NCBI GenBank assembly: GCA_038328705.1
Contig: JBBQMG010000010.1
Coordinates: 1 to 49,030, forward strand
Length of the DNA: 49,030 nucleotides
Direction: 5' to 3'
Origin: UBA668 sp038328705
Lineage (GTDB): Bacteria > Actinomycetota > Acidimicrobiia > Acidimicrobiales > Ilumatobacteraceae
A program made the translations under genes and the position numbers. Of this stretch, positions 8,228 through 16,156 are shown piece after piece; positions within the stretch are counted from its first letter, which is position 1, and the number at the start of each line of letters is the position of its first letter. The notes beneath the pieces are model-generated. The model searched no databases, was not told where the DNA came from, and saw only the letters and a list, made by a program, of their open reading frames with translations.

Positions 8228-9007
8228 ATGGAACGTGCTCGTCCTTGGATGCTGGTAGCTCTCGTTGGCGTTTTGCTGACAGGTTGCGCCGCCGCGTCGG
8301 CAGACCAGCCTGCAACCCCGGCGTCGATGGTGGCCGAGGTGGCGACGCCTTCGACGGCTGCCGTCAGCGGATTGCCCAGCACCGTGGTGACGGTTGCCCC
8401 GACGTCCACCACGGCCCCACCGACCACCAGCACGATCCCGCCCACCACCACCACGATTCCGGCACCGTGCAACGTCATTGCCGTGAGCGATTCGGTGGGA
8501 ATCGACCTGATCAACAACGGCCTCAAGGACCGGATGGCGTTCGCTGGCTGCGACCTGAAGTGGACGGGCGGTGCCCGAGGCATCGAAGTCGAAGCGGGCG
8601 CCGAGGTCCTTGCAGGGGCCGCCGACATCGACGCCGACATCGTGCTCGTGATGCTCGGCTATCACAACGCCAACTCCAATGCGCGGCGCGGCCGTTTCCC
8701 AGCCCTCATCGACATGGTGGTCGAGGCGGCCGGGCCACGGCTGGTGGTGTGGCCGATGTACGGCGCCACCGACGACTGCTCCACGAATTACAAGTCCGGC
8801 ATCGCGGTCGCGAACCAGAGCTTGCAGGATGCCACCGCTCGCTGGCCGAACCTGCGGCCCGTCGACTACACGTCGCTGCTGGCCGCCCATCCGGAGTACT
8901 CGCAGCAACGGTGCCCACACCTGCTCGCGAGCGGGTCGAAAGAGGTGGCGGGCTGGCTTGCAGGCCAGATTCGCGAAACAGCCAACGCTGTCCTCGCCGC
9001 CGTTTGA
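8228..9007 (+). CDS. predicted lipoprotein with SGNH-hydrolase-like domain
   Basis: The 259-residue protein starts with a lipoprotein signal (MERARPWMLVALVGVLLTGC) whose lipobox Cys is residue 20. A Thr/Pro/Ser-rich linker (about residues 25-78) precedes a globular domain from about residue 80. That domain begins CNVIAVSDSVGIDLI, which looks like SGNH block I with SDS in place of GDS, and has VMLGYHNANS where block III (G-x-N) would be. A clear D-x-x-H block V is missing; RCPHLLASG is at that place. Activity as an esterase is therefore uncertain. The domain recalls the C-terminal domains of the two acyltransferases further on. Anchored outside the membrane, it could act on cell-surface glycans. 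It converges on the ABC exporter with 3 bp between stops. Confidence 0.8.
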   Translation: MERARPWMLVALVGVLLTGCAAASADQPATPASMVAEVATPSTAAVSGLPSTVVTVAPTSTTAPPTTSTIPPTTTTIPAPCNVIAVSDSVGIDLINNGLKDRMAFAGCDLKWTGGARGIEVEAGAEVLAGAADIDADIVLVMLGYHNANSNARRGRFPALIDMVVEAAGPRLVVWPMYGATDDCSTNYKSGIAVANQSLQDATARWPNLRPVDYTSLLAAHPEYSQQRCPHLLASGSKEVAGWLAGQIRETANAVLAAV

Positions 9008-9010
9008 CGG

Positions 9011-9808
9011 CTACTTGCGCAGTAGCGAGTCGATTCGTCGGGCGGCGATGACGAGAGCGACCGCGGACAGCACCATCAACACCGCAACGTGGCCGAGGAC
9101 CGACGCAGTCCAGATGCCGGCGTTGGCGGCACGCACCAACGCAACGCCGTGATAGAGCGGGGACAGCTGTACCACCCACGCCCACGAGCCGTAACTGGAG
9201 ATGGGAAAGAAGGTGGCCGAGAACAAGAACAGCGGCATGGTGGCGGTGGTGACGATTTCGAGGTCGGCCCAGCCGCGCATGTAGGTGGTGGCAACGAAGC
9301 CGATACTCGCGAACGTCAAACCGATCAGCGCGCACGCGGGCAACGCCAGCAGGCTCCACCATGTATCCACCAGACCGAGTGCAGCCATCACGCCCAGGAA
9401 GCTGACTGCGTAGAGCTGACCGCGAATGAGCGCCCAGCTGATCTCGCCGACAGCAACGTCGGCAGGACCCATCGGCGTCGCCAGCGCGGCGTCGTAGATG
9501 CGGGCGTACTTCAGCCGGTGCATCACGTTGCCGGTGGAGTCGAAGATGGCACCGTTCATCGCCGATGAAGCCATGAGTGCCGGTGCAACGAACGCGTCGT
9601 AGGGCACTGCCTTGCCGCCGACCGAGACATCGCCGACCAGGCTGCCGAGACCGGCGCGCATGGAAAGCAGATAGAGCAGCGGCTCGAAGAAGCCACTGAC
9701 GATGATCAGCCATTGGCGGCGGTAGGCCACGATGTGCCGCTCGATCATCCGATGCGGTCGGCGAACCACCATCGACGGCGGCAGTATGCGCAGGAAGATG
9801 GTGGTCAC
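9011..9808 (-). CDS. ABC-2 type transporter permease (second of two)
   Basis: This 265-residue membrane protein has six predicted hydrophobic segments and belongs to the ABC-2 permease family used in drug, polysaccharide and lipid export. It resembles its upstream neighbour in layout (FFEPLLYLLSMRAGLGSLVG here, LIQPLLYLLGLGVGVGSLVD there), so the exporter probably uses a heterodimeric membrane part. The GTG start at 9808 overlaps the neighbour's TGA as GTGA, indicating translational coupling. An apparently longer open frame on this strand is caused by reading into the neighbour in a wrong frame. Confidence 0.9.
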   Translation of the reverse strand: MTTIFLRILPPSMVVRRPHRMIERHIVAYRRQWLIIVSGFFEPLLYLLSMRAGLGSLVGDVSVGGKAVPYDAFVAPALMASSAMNGAIFDSTGNVMHRLKYARIYDAALATPMGPADVAVGEISWALIRGQLYAVSFLGVMAALGLVDTWWSLLALPACALIGLTFASIGFVATTYMRGWADLEIVTTATMPLFLFSATFFPISSYGSWAWVVQLSPLYHGVALVRAANAGIWTASVLGHVAVLMVLSAVALVIAARRIDSLLRK

Positions 9809-10599
9809 GGGTACAACTTCCCGCCCAGTCGGCGCGTCGCAAGAACAAGGCCGACCATGATCCACAACACCACGTACCCAAGGTGCCCGGCGACTCCGGG
9901 CCAGTCGACATTGCCAGTGGTGAAGCCGCGGGCCACCACCACGCCATGCCACAGCGGTGCGATCTTGGCGATCCACTGCACCGCGGTCGGCAGTTGCGAC
10001 AGCGGGTAGAACGCCCCGCCGAACAGGAACAGTGGGATGATCACGAAGCGTTGGATCGCCGGGAACATCCCGTCGCGCTCGGCGCCGACGGATAACGCCA
10101 TGATCGGCATTGCGAACGCGATGCCCACCAACACTGCGACCAACACACTCGGAGCAAGGCCCCATGTTCGCGTCTGCTCGAACAGCGTCAGCACGGTGGC
10201 CACGGCACCGGCCGCGATGCCGCAGCGGACGGCTATCCAGGTGGCGTGTCCGAGCACGATGTCTCGTGCGGACAATGGCGTGGCCGCAATGCCGTGATAT
10301 CCGCGGTGCCACTTCAGCGCACCCATCACCGGCCACATGCTTTCGCCCGCGGCAAGGCCCATTGCGGTGGTGACCAGCAGCCCGGGCACGACGAATGCGA
10401 CGTACGAGGTGGTGCCCAACACCGAACTCGAACCCGTATTCCGATCGACCAAGGAGCCAACGCCCACACCGAGACCCAGGAGATACAGCAGTGGCTGGAT
10501 CAGCGAGGAAAGTACGTTCATCTTCCACATGCGCTTGTAGGTGGCGAGGTGCCAACTGGTGACGCGCAACGCGCCGGGGGTGGTGCTGTGCTCCGCCAT
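9805..10599 (-). CDS. ABC-2 type transporter permease (first of two)
   Basis: The 264-residue protein is an ABC-2 permease with the N-terminal amphipathic WHLATYKRMWKMNVLSSLIQ stretch followed by about six membrane helices. LFLFGGAFYPLSQLP before the last external loop is typical of the daunorubicin/NodJ-like branch. The ATG at 10599 comes 1 nt after the stop of the ATPase gene, so the three genes form one operon. The exported substrate cannot be deduced; branches of this family export lipids, antibiotics or oligosaccharide signals. Confidence 0.9.
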   Translation of the reverse strand: MAEHSTTPGALRVTSWHLATYKRMWKMNVLSSLIQPLLYLLGLGVGVGSLVDRNTGSSSVLGTTSYVAFVVPGLLVTTAMGLAAGESMWPVMGALKWHRGYHGIAATPLSARDIVLGHATWIAVRCGIAAGAVATVLTLFEQTRTWGLAPSVLVAVLVGIAFAMPIMALSVGAERDGMFPAIQRFVIIPLFLFGGAFYPLSQLPTAVQWIAKIAPLWHGVVVARGFTTGNVDWPGVAGHLGYVVLWIMVGLVLATRRLGGKLYP

Positions 10600-10600
10600 C

Positions 10601-11527
10601 TCAGTCCACCAGACTGCGACCGGTGAGCTGCAGGAACACGTCCTCCAGGCTTGCCCGCCGCACCAGCGCACTCTCCGGTTGGAGGCCGCGTGCGTGGGTT
10701 GCGGCGAGGGCCGCTTCTCCGTCGTGGGCGTAGACCAGTACGCGGTCGGGCAGTAACTCCTGGCGCTCGCCGATATCGCCCAGTTGACGAGCGTGGTCCT
10801 CGTTGCTGCCGGCGGCGAAGCGCAACTCCAACACTTCACGGGTCGAGTACTGCTCGATCAGCGAGCGTGGCGACCCTTCGGCAACGATGCGGCCCTGATC
10901 CATGACCACCAGCCGGTCGCACAGCTGCTCGGCCTCGTCCATGTAGTGCGTGGTGAGCACCTGGGTCACACCTTGCTGCTTGAGCCGATAGAGGCGATCC
11001 CACAGCACATGGCGTGCCTGCGGGTCGAGGCCAGTGGTCGGCTCATCGAGCAGCAGTAATTGCGGGTTGTTGATCAGTGATCTCGCGATGGACAGCCGTC
11101 GCTTCATGCCGCCACTGAGGTGCTCGACCACGCTGTCGGCACGGTCGCTGAGCTGTGCGAATTCCAACAGCTCGACGGTGCGCTTCTTCGCCTCGGCACG
11201 GGGTAGGTCGAAGAACCGGCCATAGAGCCACAGGTTCTCCTGCACGCTCAACTCGCCATCGAGCGTGTCGAGCTGTGGCACCACGCCGATGCGGCCGCGA
11301 ATCTCGGGGCCGTGCGTGGCCGGGTCGAGACCGAACAAGCGCAACGTGCCGGAGGTGACCGGGCTGACGCACGCAATCATGCGCATGGTGCTGCTCTTGC
11401 CGGCGCCGTTGGGGCCGAGGAACCCGAACACCTCGCCGGGTTGCACCTCCACGTCGATGCCGTCAACGGCGGTGAACTCGCCGAAGCGTTTGACCAGTTG
11501 GTGAGCGACGATCAGCGGTTCGGGCAT
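10601..11527 (-). CDS. ABC exporter ATP-binding protein (daunorubicin/NodI-like)
   Basis: This 308-residue ATPase powers the two downstream permeases. It contains Walker A (GPNGAGKSS), Q-loop (VPQLDTLDGELSVQENL), ABC signature (LSGGMKRR), Walker B (LLLLDEPTTGLDP) and H-loop (LTTHYMDEAEQLCD). A C-terminal extension of about 80 residues ends in SLEDVFLQLTGRSLVD, the end usual in the DrrA/NodI group. I chose the ATG at 11527 because it directly precedes the conserved EPLIVAHQLVKRFG start. TACAGT lies 10 nt upstream as a possible -10. A perfect 15-bp inverted repeat lies 37-86 bp upstream and may be an operator. Confidence 0.93.
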   Translation of the reverse strand: MPEPLIVAHQLVKRFGEFTAVDGIDVEVQPGEVFGFLGPNGAGKSSTMRMIACVSPVTSGTLRLFGLDPATHGPEIRGRIGVVPQLDTLDGELSVQENLWLYGRFFDLPRAEAKKRTVELLEFAQLSDRADSVVEHLSGGMKRRLSIARSLINNPQLLLLDEPTTGLDPQARHVLWDRLYRLKQQGVTQVLTTHYMDEAEQLCDRLVVMDQGRIVAEGSPRSLIEQYSTREVLELRFAAGSNEDHARQLGDIGERQELLPDRVLVYAHDGEAALAATHARGLQPESALVRRASLEDVFLQLTGRSLVD

Positions 11528-11563
11528 ACGACCTTCGACTGTAGCTGCAGGTAGTTCGGCCCC

Positions 11564-11613
11564 GAACGGTGAATTCAACGGTCGCTACGTACGGTTCTTT
11601 GAATTCACCGTTC
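11564..11613. repeat. perfect 15-bp inverted repeat upstream of the ABC exporter operon
   Basis: Arms GAACGGTGAATTCAA (11564-11578) and TTGAATTCACCGTTC (11599-11613) are exact reverse complements separated by 20 bp. Each arm contains the palindrome TGAATTCA. It lies 37 bp upstream of the ATPase start and is not followed by a T-run. The wide spacing and internal palindromes fit paired operator half-sites better than a terminator. Confidence 0.8.
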
Positions 11614-11640
11614 CGCGCTGAATGCTCACGGGCACACGCG

Positions 11641-11670
11641 AAGGAGCCCCGCCTCACGGCGGGGCTCCTT
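11641..11670 (-). terminator. hairpin terminator after the proline-tailed membrane protein gene
   Basis: AAGGAGCCCCGCC and GGCGGGGCTCCTT form a perfect 13-bp stem with a 4-nt TCAC loop, 26 bp beyond the stop of the gene at 11696-12253. The T-run is short, as is common in high-GC actinobacteria. It separates that gene from the exporter operon read in the same direction. Confidence 0.75.
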
Positions 11671-11695
11671 TCGAAACATGTGCGGTACTTGTCGC

Positions 11696-12253
11696 TCAGC
11701 CCATCGGCGGCGGGGGCGGCGGCGGGCTCATGCCCGGGGGCGGCGGGGGCGGCGGCGGGGCGCCACCACCCATGCTCGATCCGCCAGAGACGCCGAACTG
11801 ACCCTTGATCTTGTTGATGTCCTTCAAGTCGTTCAAGTCGCCACCTGACTCCTTGTACATCAGGAATGCACCAAATGCAGCTCCGGCGGCCGCAATGACT
11901 GCGAGATAGATGCCGAAGGACGAGCTGAGCGGGTCGGTCTCACCGATGAGCAACTTGAGCACGGTGAAGACAGTCGCCAAGCCAGCAACCAGTAGGTACG
12001 CAATTTCGGGAAGCTTGGGAACCGTCACGCCAAAGGCAGGCAGAAGCAACAGTGCAGCGCCACCAAGGAAGAGCAGAGCCCAAAGGCTGCCCCAGAGAAA
12101 GCCGATATCGCCCCAAGCGTTGTAGCTGACGCTGATGCCGAGGGCCTCGTACTCGGACGGCAGGCTGTACCACGGCAGGAACGAGGCGATCAGATAAACG
12201 ATGCCTGCCCCCGCGAATATTTGCCCGCCCTTACTGACTTTACTGAGATCCAC
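11696..12253 (-). CDS. small membrane protein with polyproline C-terminus
   Basis: The 185-residue protein has four hydrophobic segments: about residues 11-29, a long one at 49-70, one at 78-95 and one at 105-125. The cytoplasmic or external tail ends in two proline runs of eight and seven residues separated by GMS. I do not recognise a named family; similar four-helix proteins with Pro-rich tails are common and uncharacterised in actinobacteria. The GTG start at 12253 has a good Shine-Dalgarno sequence (GGGAGG). Proline runs of this length normally need EF-P for translation, which may limit expression. Confidence 0.8.
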   Translation of the reverse strand: MDLSKVSKGGQIFAGAGIVYLIASFLPWYSLPSEYEALGISVSYNAWGDIGFLWGSLWALLFLGGAALLLLPAFGVTVPKLPEIAYLLVAGLATVFTVLKLLIGETDPLSSSFGIYLAVIAAAGAAFGAFLMYKESGGDLNDLKDINKIKGQFGVSGGSSMGGGAPPPPPPPPGMSPPPPPPPMG

Positions 12254-12345
12254 GGATGCCTCCCGGTGTGCTCGACGATGATTGCTCAGGTGTATCGAAC
12301 CGTACACCTTGTAAAGAGGTCCATCGCGCACCATGGATACGCGCG

Positions 12346-12351
12346 TACATT
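12346..12351 (+). promoter_or_regulatory. TACATT -10 element of purH
   Basis: TACATT ends exactly 6 nt before the purH ATG at 12358, predicting leaderless transcription. Confidence 0.5.
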
Positions 12352-12357
12352 CGGGAG

Positions 12358-13863
12358 ATGCCCATTGCGCTGCTCTCCGTGTACGACAAGGCCGGCATCG
12401 TCGAGTTCGCTGCGGGACTGCATGCCGCAGGTTGGCAGCTGGTAAGCAGCGGCGGCACGGCGAAGGCCATCGCCGAAGCTGGCATCGCGGTCACCGACCT
12501 GGCCGACCTGACCGGGCTGCCGGCCATTCTCGATCATCGTGTGGTCACACTGCACCCCAAAGTGCACGGTGGTCTCCTGGCCGACCCGACCAACCCGCAA
12601 CACCAGGCCGACATGGCGGCGCATGGCATCGAGGCGATCGACCTCGTCGTGGTCAACCTGTATCCGTTCGCGAGCAACCCGAGCATCGAGCTCATCGACA
12701 TCGGCGGCCCTGCGATGGTGCGTGCTGCGGCGAAGAATCACGCGCACGTCGGCGTGGTCGTCAACCCCATCGATTACCAGTCGGTGCTCGGTGAGATCAC
12801 GTCCGAGGCGCAGCTGTCGGCGGCAACACGCCGCCGGTTGGCACGCGATGCGTTCGCCGCCATTGCCGCCTACGACGCGGCGATCGCCAACTGGTTCGAC
12901 GCTCCTTCGCCCGACTCCACCGACACGTTGCCGGTCGGCTTGCACCTGTCGTTGGAGCGTGCGCAGTCCCTGCGCTACGGAGAGAATCCGCATCAGCAGG
13001 GTGCGCGTTATCGCCTGGCCGGCGGCACAAGTTGGTGGGACACCGCGGTGCAACATCAGGGAAGGGAACTCAGCTACCTCAACCTGTACGACACCGAGGC
13101 GGCGTGGAAGTTGGTGCAGCGTTTCGGCCGTCCGGCGTGCGTGATCGTGAAGCACGCCAACCCATGTGGCGTTGCGGTGGCCGACACCATCGAGCAGGCA
13201 TACGCGCAGGCCAACGCGTGCGACCCGGTCAGTGCCTTTGGTGGCATCGTGGCCGTGAACCGTCCCGTCACTCGCGCAGTTGCCGAGGCGTTGGCGCCGG
13301 TGTTCACCGAGGTCGTCGTTGCCCCGTCGTTCGATGCCGATGCGTTGGAAGTCTTTTCTGCGAAGGCCAATCTGCGCGTGCTCACTGCGAGCGCGCCGCA
13401 CGGTGCGGCGCTGGACATGCGCAGCATCGATGGTGGTCTGCTGGTGCAACATGCCGACACGGTCTCGCCCGACCGTTCGACATGGCAGGTCGTCACCGTC
13501 GCCCAGCCGACGCCCGAACAGTGGGCCGACCTCGAGTTCGCCTGGCAGGTCTGTGCCGTGGTCAGTAGCAACGCGATCGTCTACGCGAAGGACGGGCGCG
13601 CATACGGCATCGGGGCCGGTCAGCAGAACCGGCTCGACAGTGCCCGCATTGCGGCCGAGAGATCAGCAGGTCGGGCAGTCGACGGCGTTTGTGCCAGCGA
13701 CGCGTTCTTTCCGTTCCGTGATGGCCTCGATGCCACTGCCGCGGCCGGCATCAAGGCCGTCATCCAGCCCGGCGGGAGCATGCGCGACGCCGAAGTCATC
13801 GCGGCCGCCAATGACCACGGCATCGCCATGGTCTTCACCAGCGAACGCCACTTCCGCCACTAG
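12358..13863 (+). CDS. purH: bifunctional AICAR formyltransferase/IMP cyclohydrolase
   Basis: The 501-residue protein catalyses the last two steps of purine synthesis, AICAR to FAICAR to IMP. The N-terminal cyclohydrolase (MGS-like) domain shows SVYDKAGIVEFAAGL, SSGGTAKAI, VVTLHPKVHGGLLAD and DIGGPAMVRAAAKNH. The formyltransferase domain shows VKHANPCGVAVAD with the catalytic Lys-His pair, FGGIVAVNR, and the C-terminal SDAFFPFRDGLDATAAAGIK followed by QPGGSMRD. All are standard. I chose the ATG at 12358 because it begins the conserved fold and has TACATT at the leaderless spacing; the frame is open further upstream but without a supported start. No purN or other pur gene is adjacent. Confidence 0.97.
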   Translation: MPIALLSVYDKAGIVEFAAGLHAAGWQLVSSGGTAKAIAEAGIAVTDLADLTGLPAILDHRVVTLHPKVHGGLLADPTNPQHQADMAAHGIEAIDLVVVNLYPFASNPSIELIDIGGPAMVRAAAKNHAHVGVVVNPIDYQSVLGEITSEAQLSAATRRRLARDAFAAIAAYDAAIANWFDAPSPDSTDTLPVGLHLSLERAQSLRYGENPHQQGARYRLAGGTSWWDTAVQHQGRELSYLNLYDTEAAWKLVQRFGRPACVIVKHANPCGVAVADTIEQAYAQANACDPVSAFGGIVAVNRPVTRAVAEALAPVFTEVVVAPSFDADALEVFSAKANLRVLTASAPHGAALDMRSIDGGLLVQHADTVSPDRSTWQVVTVAQPTPEQWADLEFAWQVCAVVSSNAIVYAKDGRAYGIGAGQQNRLDSARIAAERSAGRAVDGVCASDAFFPFRDGLDATAAAGIKAVIQPGGSMRDAEVIAAANDHGIAMVFTSERHFRH

Positions 13864-13869
13864 GTCACT

Positions 13870-13918
13870 GAGCTTCGGCGTTCAGGTGTCCCTGGAGGGC
13901 GCGCCACCGCCAAAGCTC
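13870..13918. terminator. possible bidirectional hairpin between purH and the DUF2510 gene
   Basis: GAGCTTCGGCG (13870-13880) pairs with CGCCAAAGCTC (13908-13918) over 11 bp with one mismatch, in the gap between two convergent genes. The loop is long and there is no clear T-run, so this is a weak call. Confidence 0.35.
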
Positions 13919-13922
13919 GGCT

Positions 13923-15194
13923 CTACGGGGCAGGCGGAGCGAAAACTGAGGGCTGGTCGTCGTTGCTGTTCTTGTCGCGGTTGCTCGGTTGCTTGCGGAT
14001 GGCGGCGCGGATTGGCGCCGACAAGGCGGCGATGACGATGAGGACGATGCCGGAGATGATGGCCACGCCGCCGCTCGCCGCGGTCGAATTCGGCTCCATC
14101 TGAATTCCGACCAGGGTTGCGAGTCCGATGGCGGCCAGCACTGCACCCAACCAGGTGGTTGCTCTTCGTTCACCATGGCTGCCGACGATGCAGATCACGA
14201 GACCGACGACCAGGACCAGCAGGGGACCCGTCTTGCCGCCGAACTCGTTCGCCAGCAGCACGGTGCCCACCAGTGCCGACGCCAGTCCCGCCGCACAGAG
14301 GCCGGTTGCCGCGCCGCGATAGCCACGGCGATCGAGCCACCACGTCGCGCCGAGGAAGGCGCCGGCTCCGACGAGGTACACGGCGCCCTGGGTCCCCAGG
14401 TTGTCCGTCAGACCCAAGGGCAGGAAACCGCTGCTCGAATTGTCGTAGTAGCTCCCGCATTCGGCGTCGAAGCTTTCGAAGTTGCCATCGTCGAGGTACT
14501 GCTGACATTTCACGTTGTCGGGCTTGTCATTGGCGCTGAGCGCGCCGAATGCGGCAACGAGAGCGAGGGCACCCAAACCCAACAGCAGGGTGCGGCTCTT
14601 GAAGCCGGGCAACGCCCACGCGGCGAGGAACAGCACTGCTGCCAACAATCCGGTCAGGAAGCCGCCCTGGTTGTTGGAGATGGTGACGGCGCCGGCGAAC
14701 GTCGGAATGGCCACCACCACGACACCCACTGCGGCAGCCTTCGCCTCCTCCAGCTTCACGAATGTGCGCAACGCCCAGGCTGCAACCATCAACGCCAACG
14801 AGACGCCGATGAAGGCGCCTCGGCTGGGGTCGTCGCCCGCCGCTGCGGCGAGAATGCCACCAGCAATGATTGCGCCACCGAGCCCGGCCATCGCGGCGCG
14901 CAGGCCTGGCTGTGGCCTCTCCTTGGCGTCCGGCCCGAGCCCGTCGAGGAACGTCGTCACTTCGCCCGCCGGGGACGGCGCAGAAGGCGTAGCCCCCAAG
15001 TCGGCGGCGGCCGTCCCGGGCGTCGTATACGCCGTCGCCGGGATCGCAAAGGGCACAACGGTGCTGGCCCCCATCGGGTCGACCTGGGCGACGCCATTGG
15101 TCGCGACACGTTCCGTCCACCGCTCGCCGTCCCAATGTCGCTGCTGGAACCTGCCATATGGGTCGTTGTACCAACCCGCTGCGTGCTCGGTCAT
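13923..15194 (-). CDS. DUF2510-domain multi-pass membrane protein
   Basis: The 423-residue protein begins with a DUF2510 domain (AAGWYNDPYGRFQQRHWDGERWTE), a short tryptophan-rich module found at the N-terminus of many actinobacterial membrane proteins. A linker of about 60 residues follows, then roughly ten hydrophobic segments to near the C-terminus. A loop near the middle (KCQQYLDDGNFESFDAECGS) carries two Cys that could form a disulphide outside. Function is unknown. The ATG at 15194 is preceded by a G-rich Shine-Dalgarno-like stretch (GGGGGTGG). It converges on purH and is divergent from metF. Confidence 0.8.
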   Translation of the reverse strand: MTEHAAGWYNDPYGRFQQRHWDGERWTERVATNGVAQVDPMGASTVVPFAIPATAYTTPGTAAADLGATPSAPSPAGEVTTFLDGLGPDAKERPQPGLRAAMAGLGGAIIAGGILAAAAGDDPSRGAFIGVSLALMVAAWALRTFVKLEEAKAAAVGVVVVAIPTFAGAVTISNNQGGFLTGLLAAVLFLAAWALPGFKSRTLLLGLGALALVAAFGALSANDKPDNVKCQQYLDDGNFESFDAECGSYYDNSSSGFLPLGLTDNLGTQGAVYLVGAGAFLGATWWLDRRGYRGAATGLCAAGLASALVGTVLLANEFGGKTGPLLVLVVGLVICIVGSHGERRATTWLGAVLAAIGLATLVGIQMEPNSTAASGGVAIISGIVLIVIAALSAPIRAAIRKQPSNRDKNSNDDQPSVFAPPAP

Positions 15195-15264
15195 TGCCGC
15201 CACCCCCTTGAGATTTCGTAAGCGTGCCACGCTTGGAGGCACCATCTGAGCAAAGCTGTCACAA

Positions 15265-16137
15265 ATGGCTCGTATCTCCGACCTTCTTGCGGCCGGGCCC
15301 ACCTACTCCGTCGAGTTCTTCCCACCGAAGCACGAGGCCGGGTGGCTCAGCCTCGGCCGCACCATCTCCGAGCTGGAACATCTCGCGCCCGACTTCCTCA
15401 GCGTGACGTACGGCGCCGGTGGAAGTACCCGCACGCGGACCGCTGACCTGGTCAGCTGGGTCAAACGGCAGACTGCGATCTCGCCGATGGCGCACCTCAC
15501 CTGCGCGGGCCACACACGCGACGACATCCGAGCGATCCTCACCGACTACCGGGCAGAGGGCGTGGAGAACATCCTTGCGCTGGGTGGCGACCCGCCAACG
15601 GGCGGGGCGGCCGAACAAGCGGCTCCCAGCGACTACCGCTTCAGCATGGAACTGGTGGACGACGTGCGCGAGTTCGGTGGCTTCTCCGTCGGTGTGGCAG
15701 CCCATCCCGAGCTGCACCCGCGCTCACCGGACCGAGCCACCGACCGCCAACACCTTGCCGACAAGCTGGCGGCCGCCGACTTCGCCATCACGCAGTTCTT
15801 CTTCGACATCGATCACTACTCGATGATGGTCGACGAGCTCGCTGCCCTGGGCGTGACCAAGCCGGTGCTGCCGGGAATCATGCCCATCAGCAATCTTGGT
15901 CAGATCACGCGTATGGCCCACATGAGCGGCGCCGAGGTGCCGGGCTGGGTCATCGAGGCAATGGAGAAGGCCGGCGACGACCTCGACGAAGCCGAACGGG
16001 TCGGTGTTGCATTGGCCACCGAGCTCTGTGCACGTCTCATGGAGGTCGGTGCACCCGGCCTGCACTTCTATGCATTGAATCGCAGCTGGGCCACCCGGGA
16101 GATCTTCCGCAACCTTGGCCTTCGCCCCAGCGACTGA
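15265..16137 (+). CDS. metF: 5,10-methylenetetrahydrofolate reductase
   Basis: This 290-residue enzyme reduces 5,10-methylene-THF to 5-methyl-THF for methionine synthesis, using FAD. The fold is shown by YSVEFFPPKHEAG (with the catalytic Glu), FLSVTYGAGGS, AHLTCAGHTRDDI, NILALGGDPP and ITQFFFDIDHY. Length is normal for the bacterial single-domain form. No TAnnnT hexamer or clear ribosome binding site precedes the ATG, so its promoter is not identified. The aldehyde dehydrogenase gene follows after 19 bp and has its own promoter-like hexamer. Confidence 0.95.
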   Translation: MARISDLLAAGPTYSVEFFPPKHEAGWLSLGRTISELEHLAPDFLSVTYGAGGSTRTRTADLVSWVKRQTAISPMAHLTCAGHTRDDIRAILTDYRAEGVENILALGGDPPTGGAAEQAAPSDYRFSMELVDDVREFGGFSVGVAAHPELHPRSPDRATDRQHLADKLAAADFAITQFFFDIDHYSMMVDELAALGVTKPVLPGIMPISNLGQITRMAHMSGAEVPGWVIEAMEKAGDDLDEAERVGVALATELCARLMEVGAPGLHFYALNRSWATREIFRNLGLRPSD

Positions 16138-16144
16138 CACAGCG

Positions 16145-16150
16145 TATGGT
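16145..16150 (+). promoter_or_regulatory. TATGGT -10 element of the aldehyde dehydrogenase gene
   Basis: TATGGT ends exactly 6 nt before the ATG at 16157, in the 19-bp gap after metF. It is the same hexamer and spacing as at the MoxR gene (47519-47524). Confidence 0.5.
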
Positions 16151-16156
16151 CGCGCC

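Noticed and set aside
9011..10555. A single long permease spanning both ABC-2 genes
   Set aside because: The second permease's frame merely stays open through the first one. Each has its own start, and the GTGA overlap marks the real boundary.
12286..13452. A 388-codon minus-strand frame opposite purH
   Set aside because: Antisense shadow of purH.
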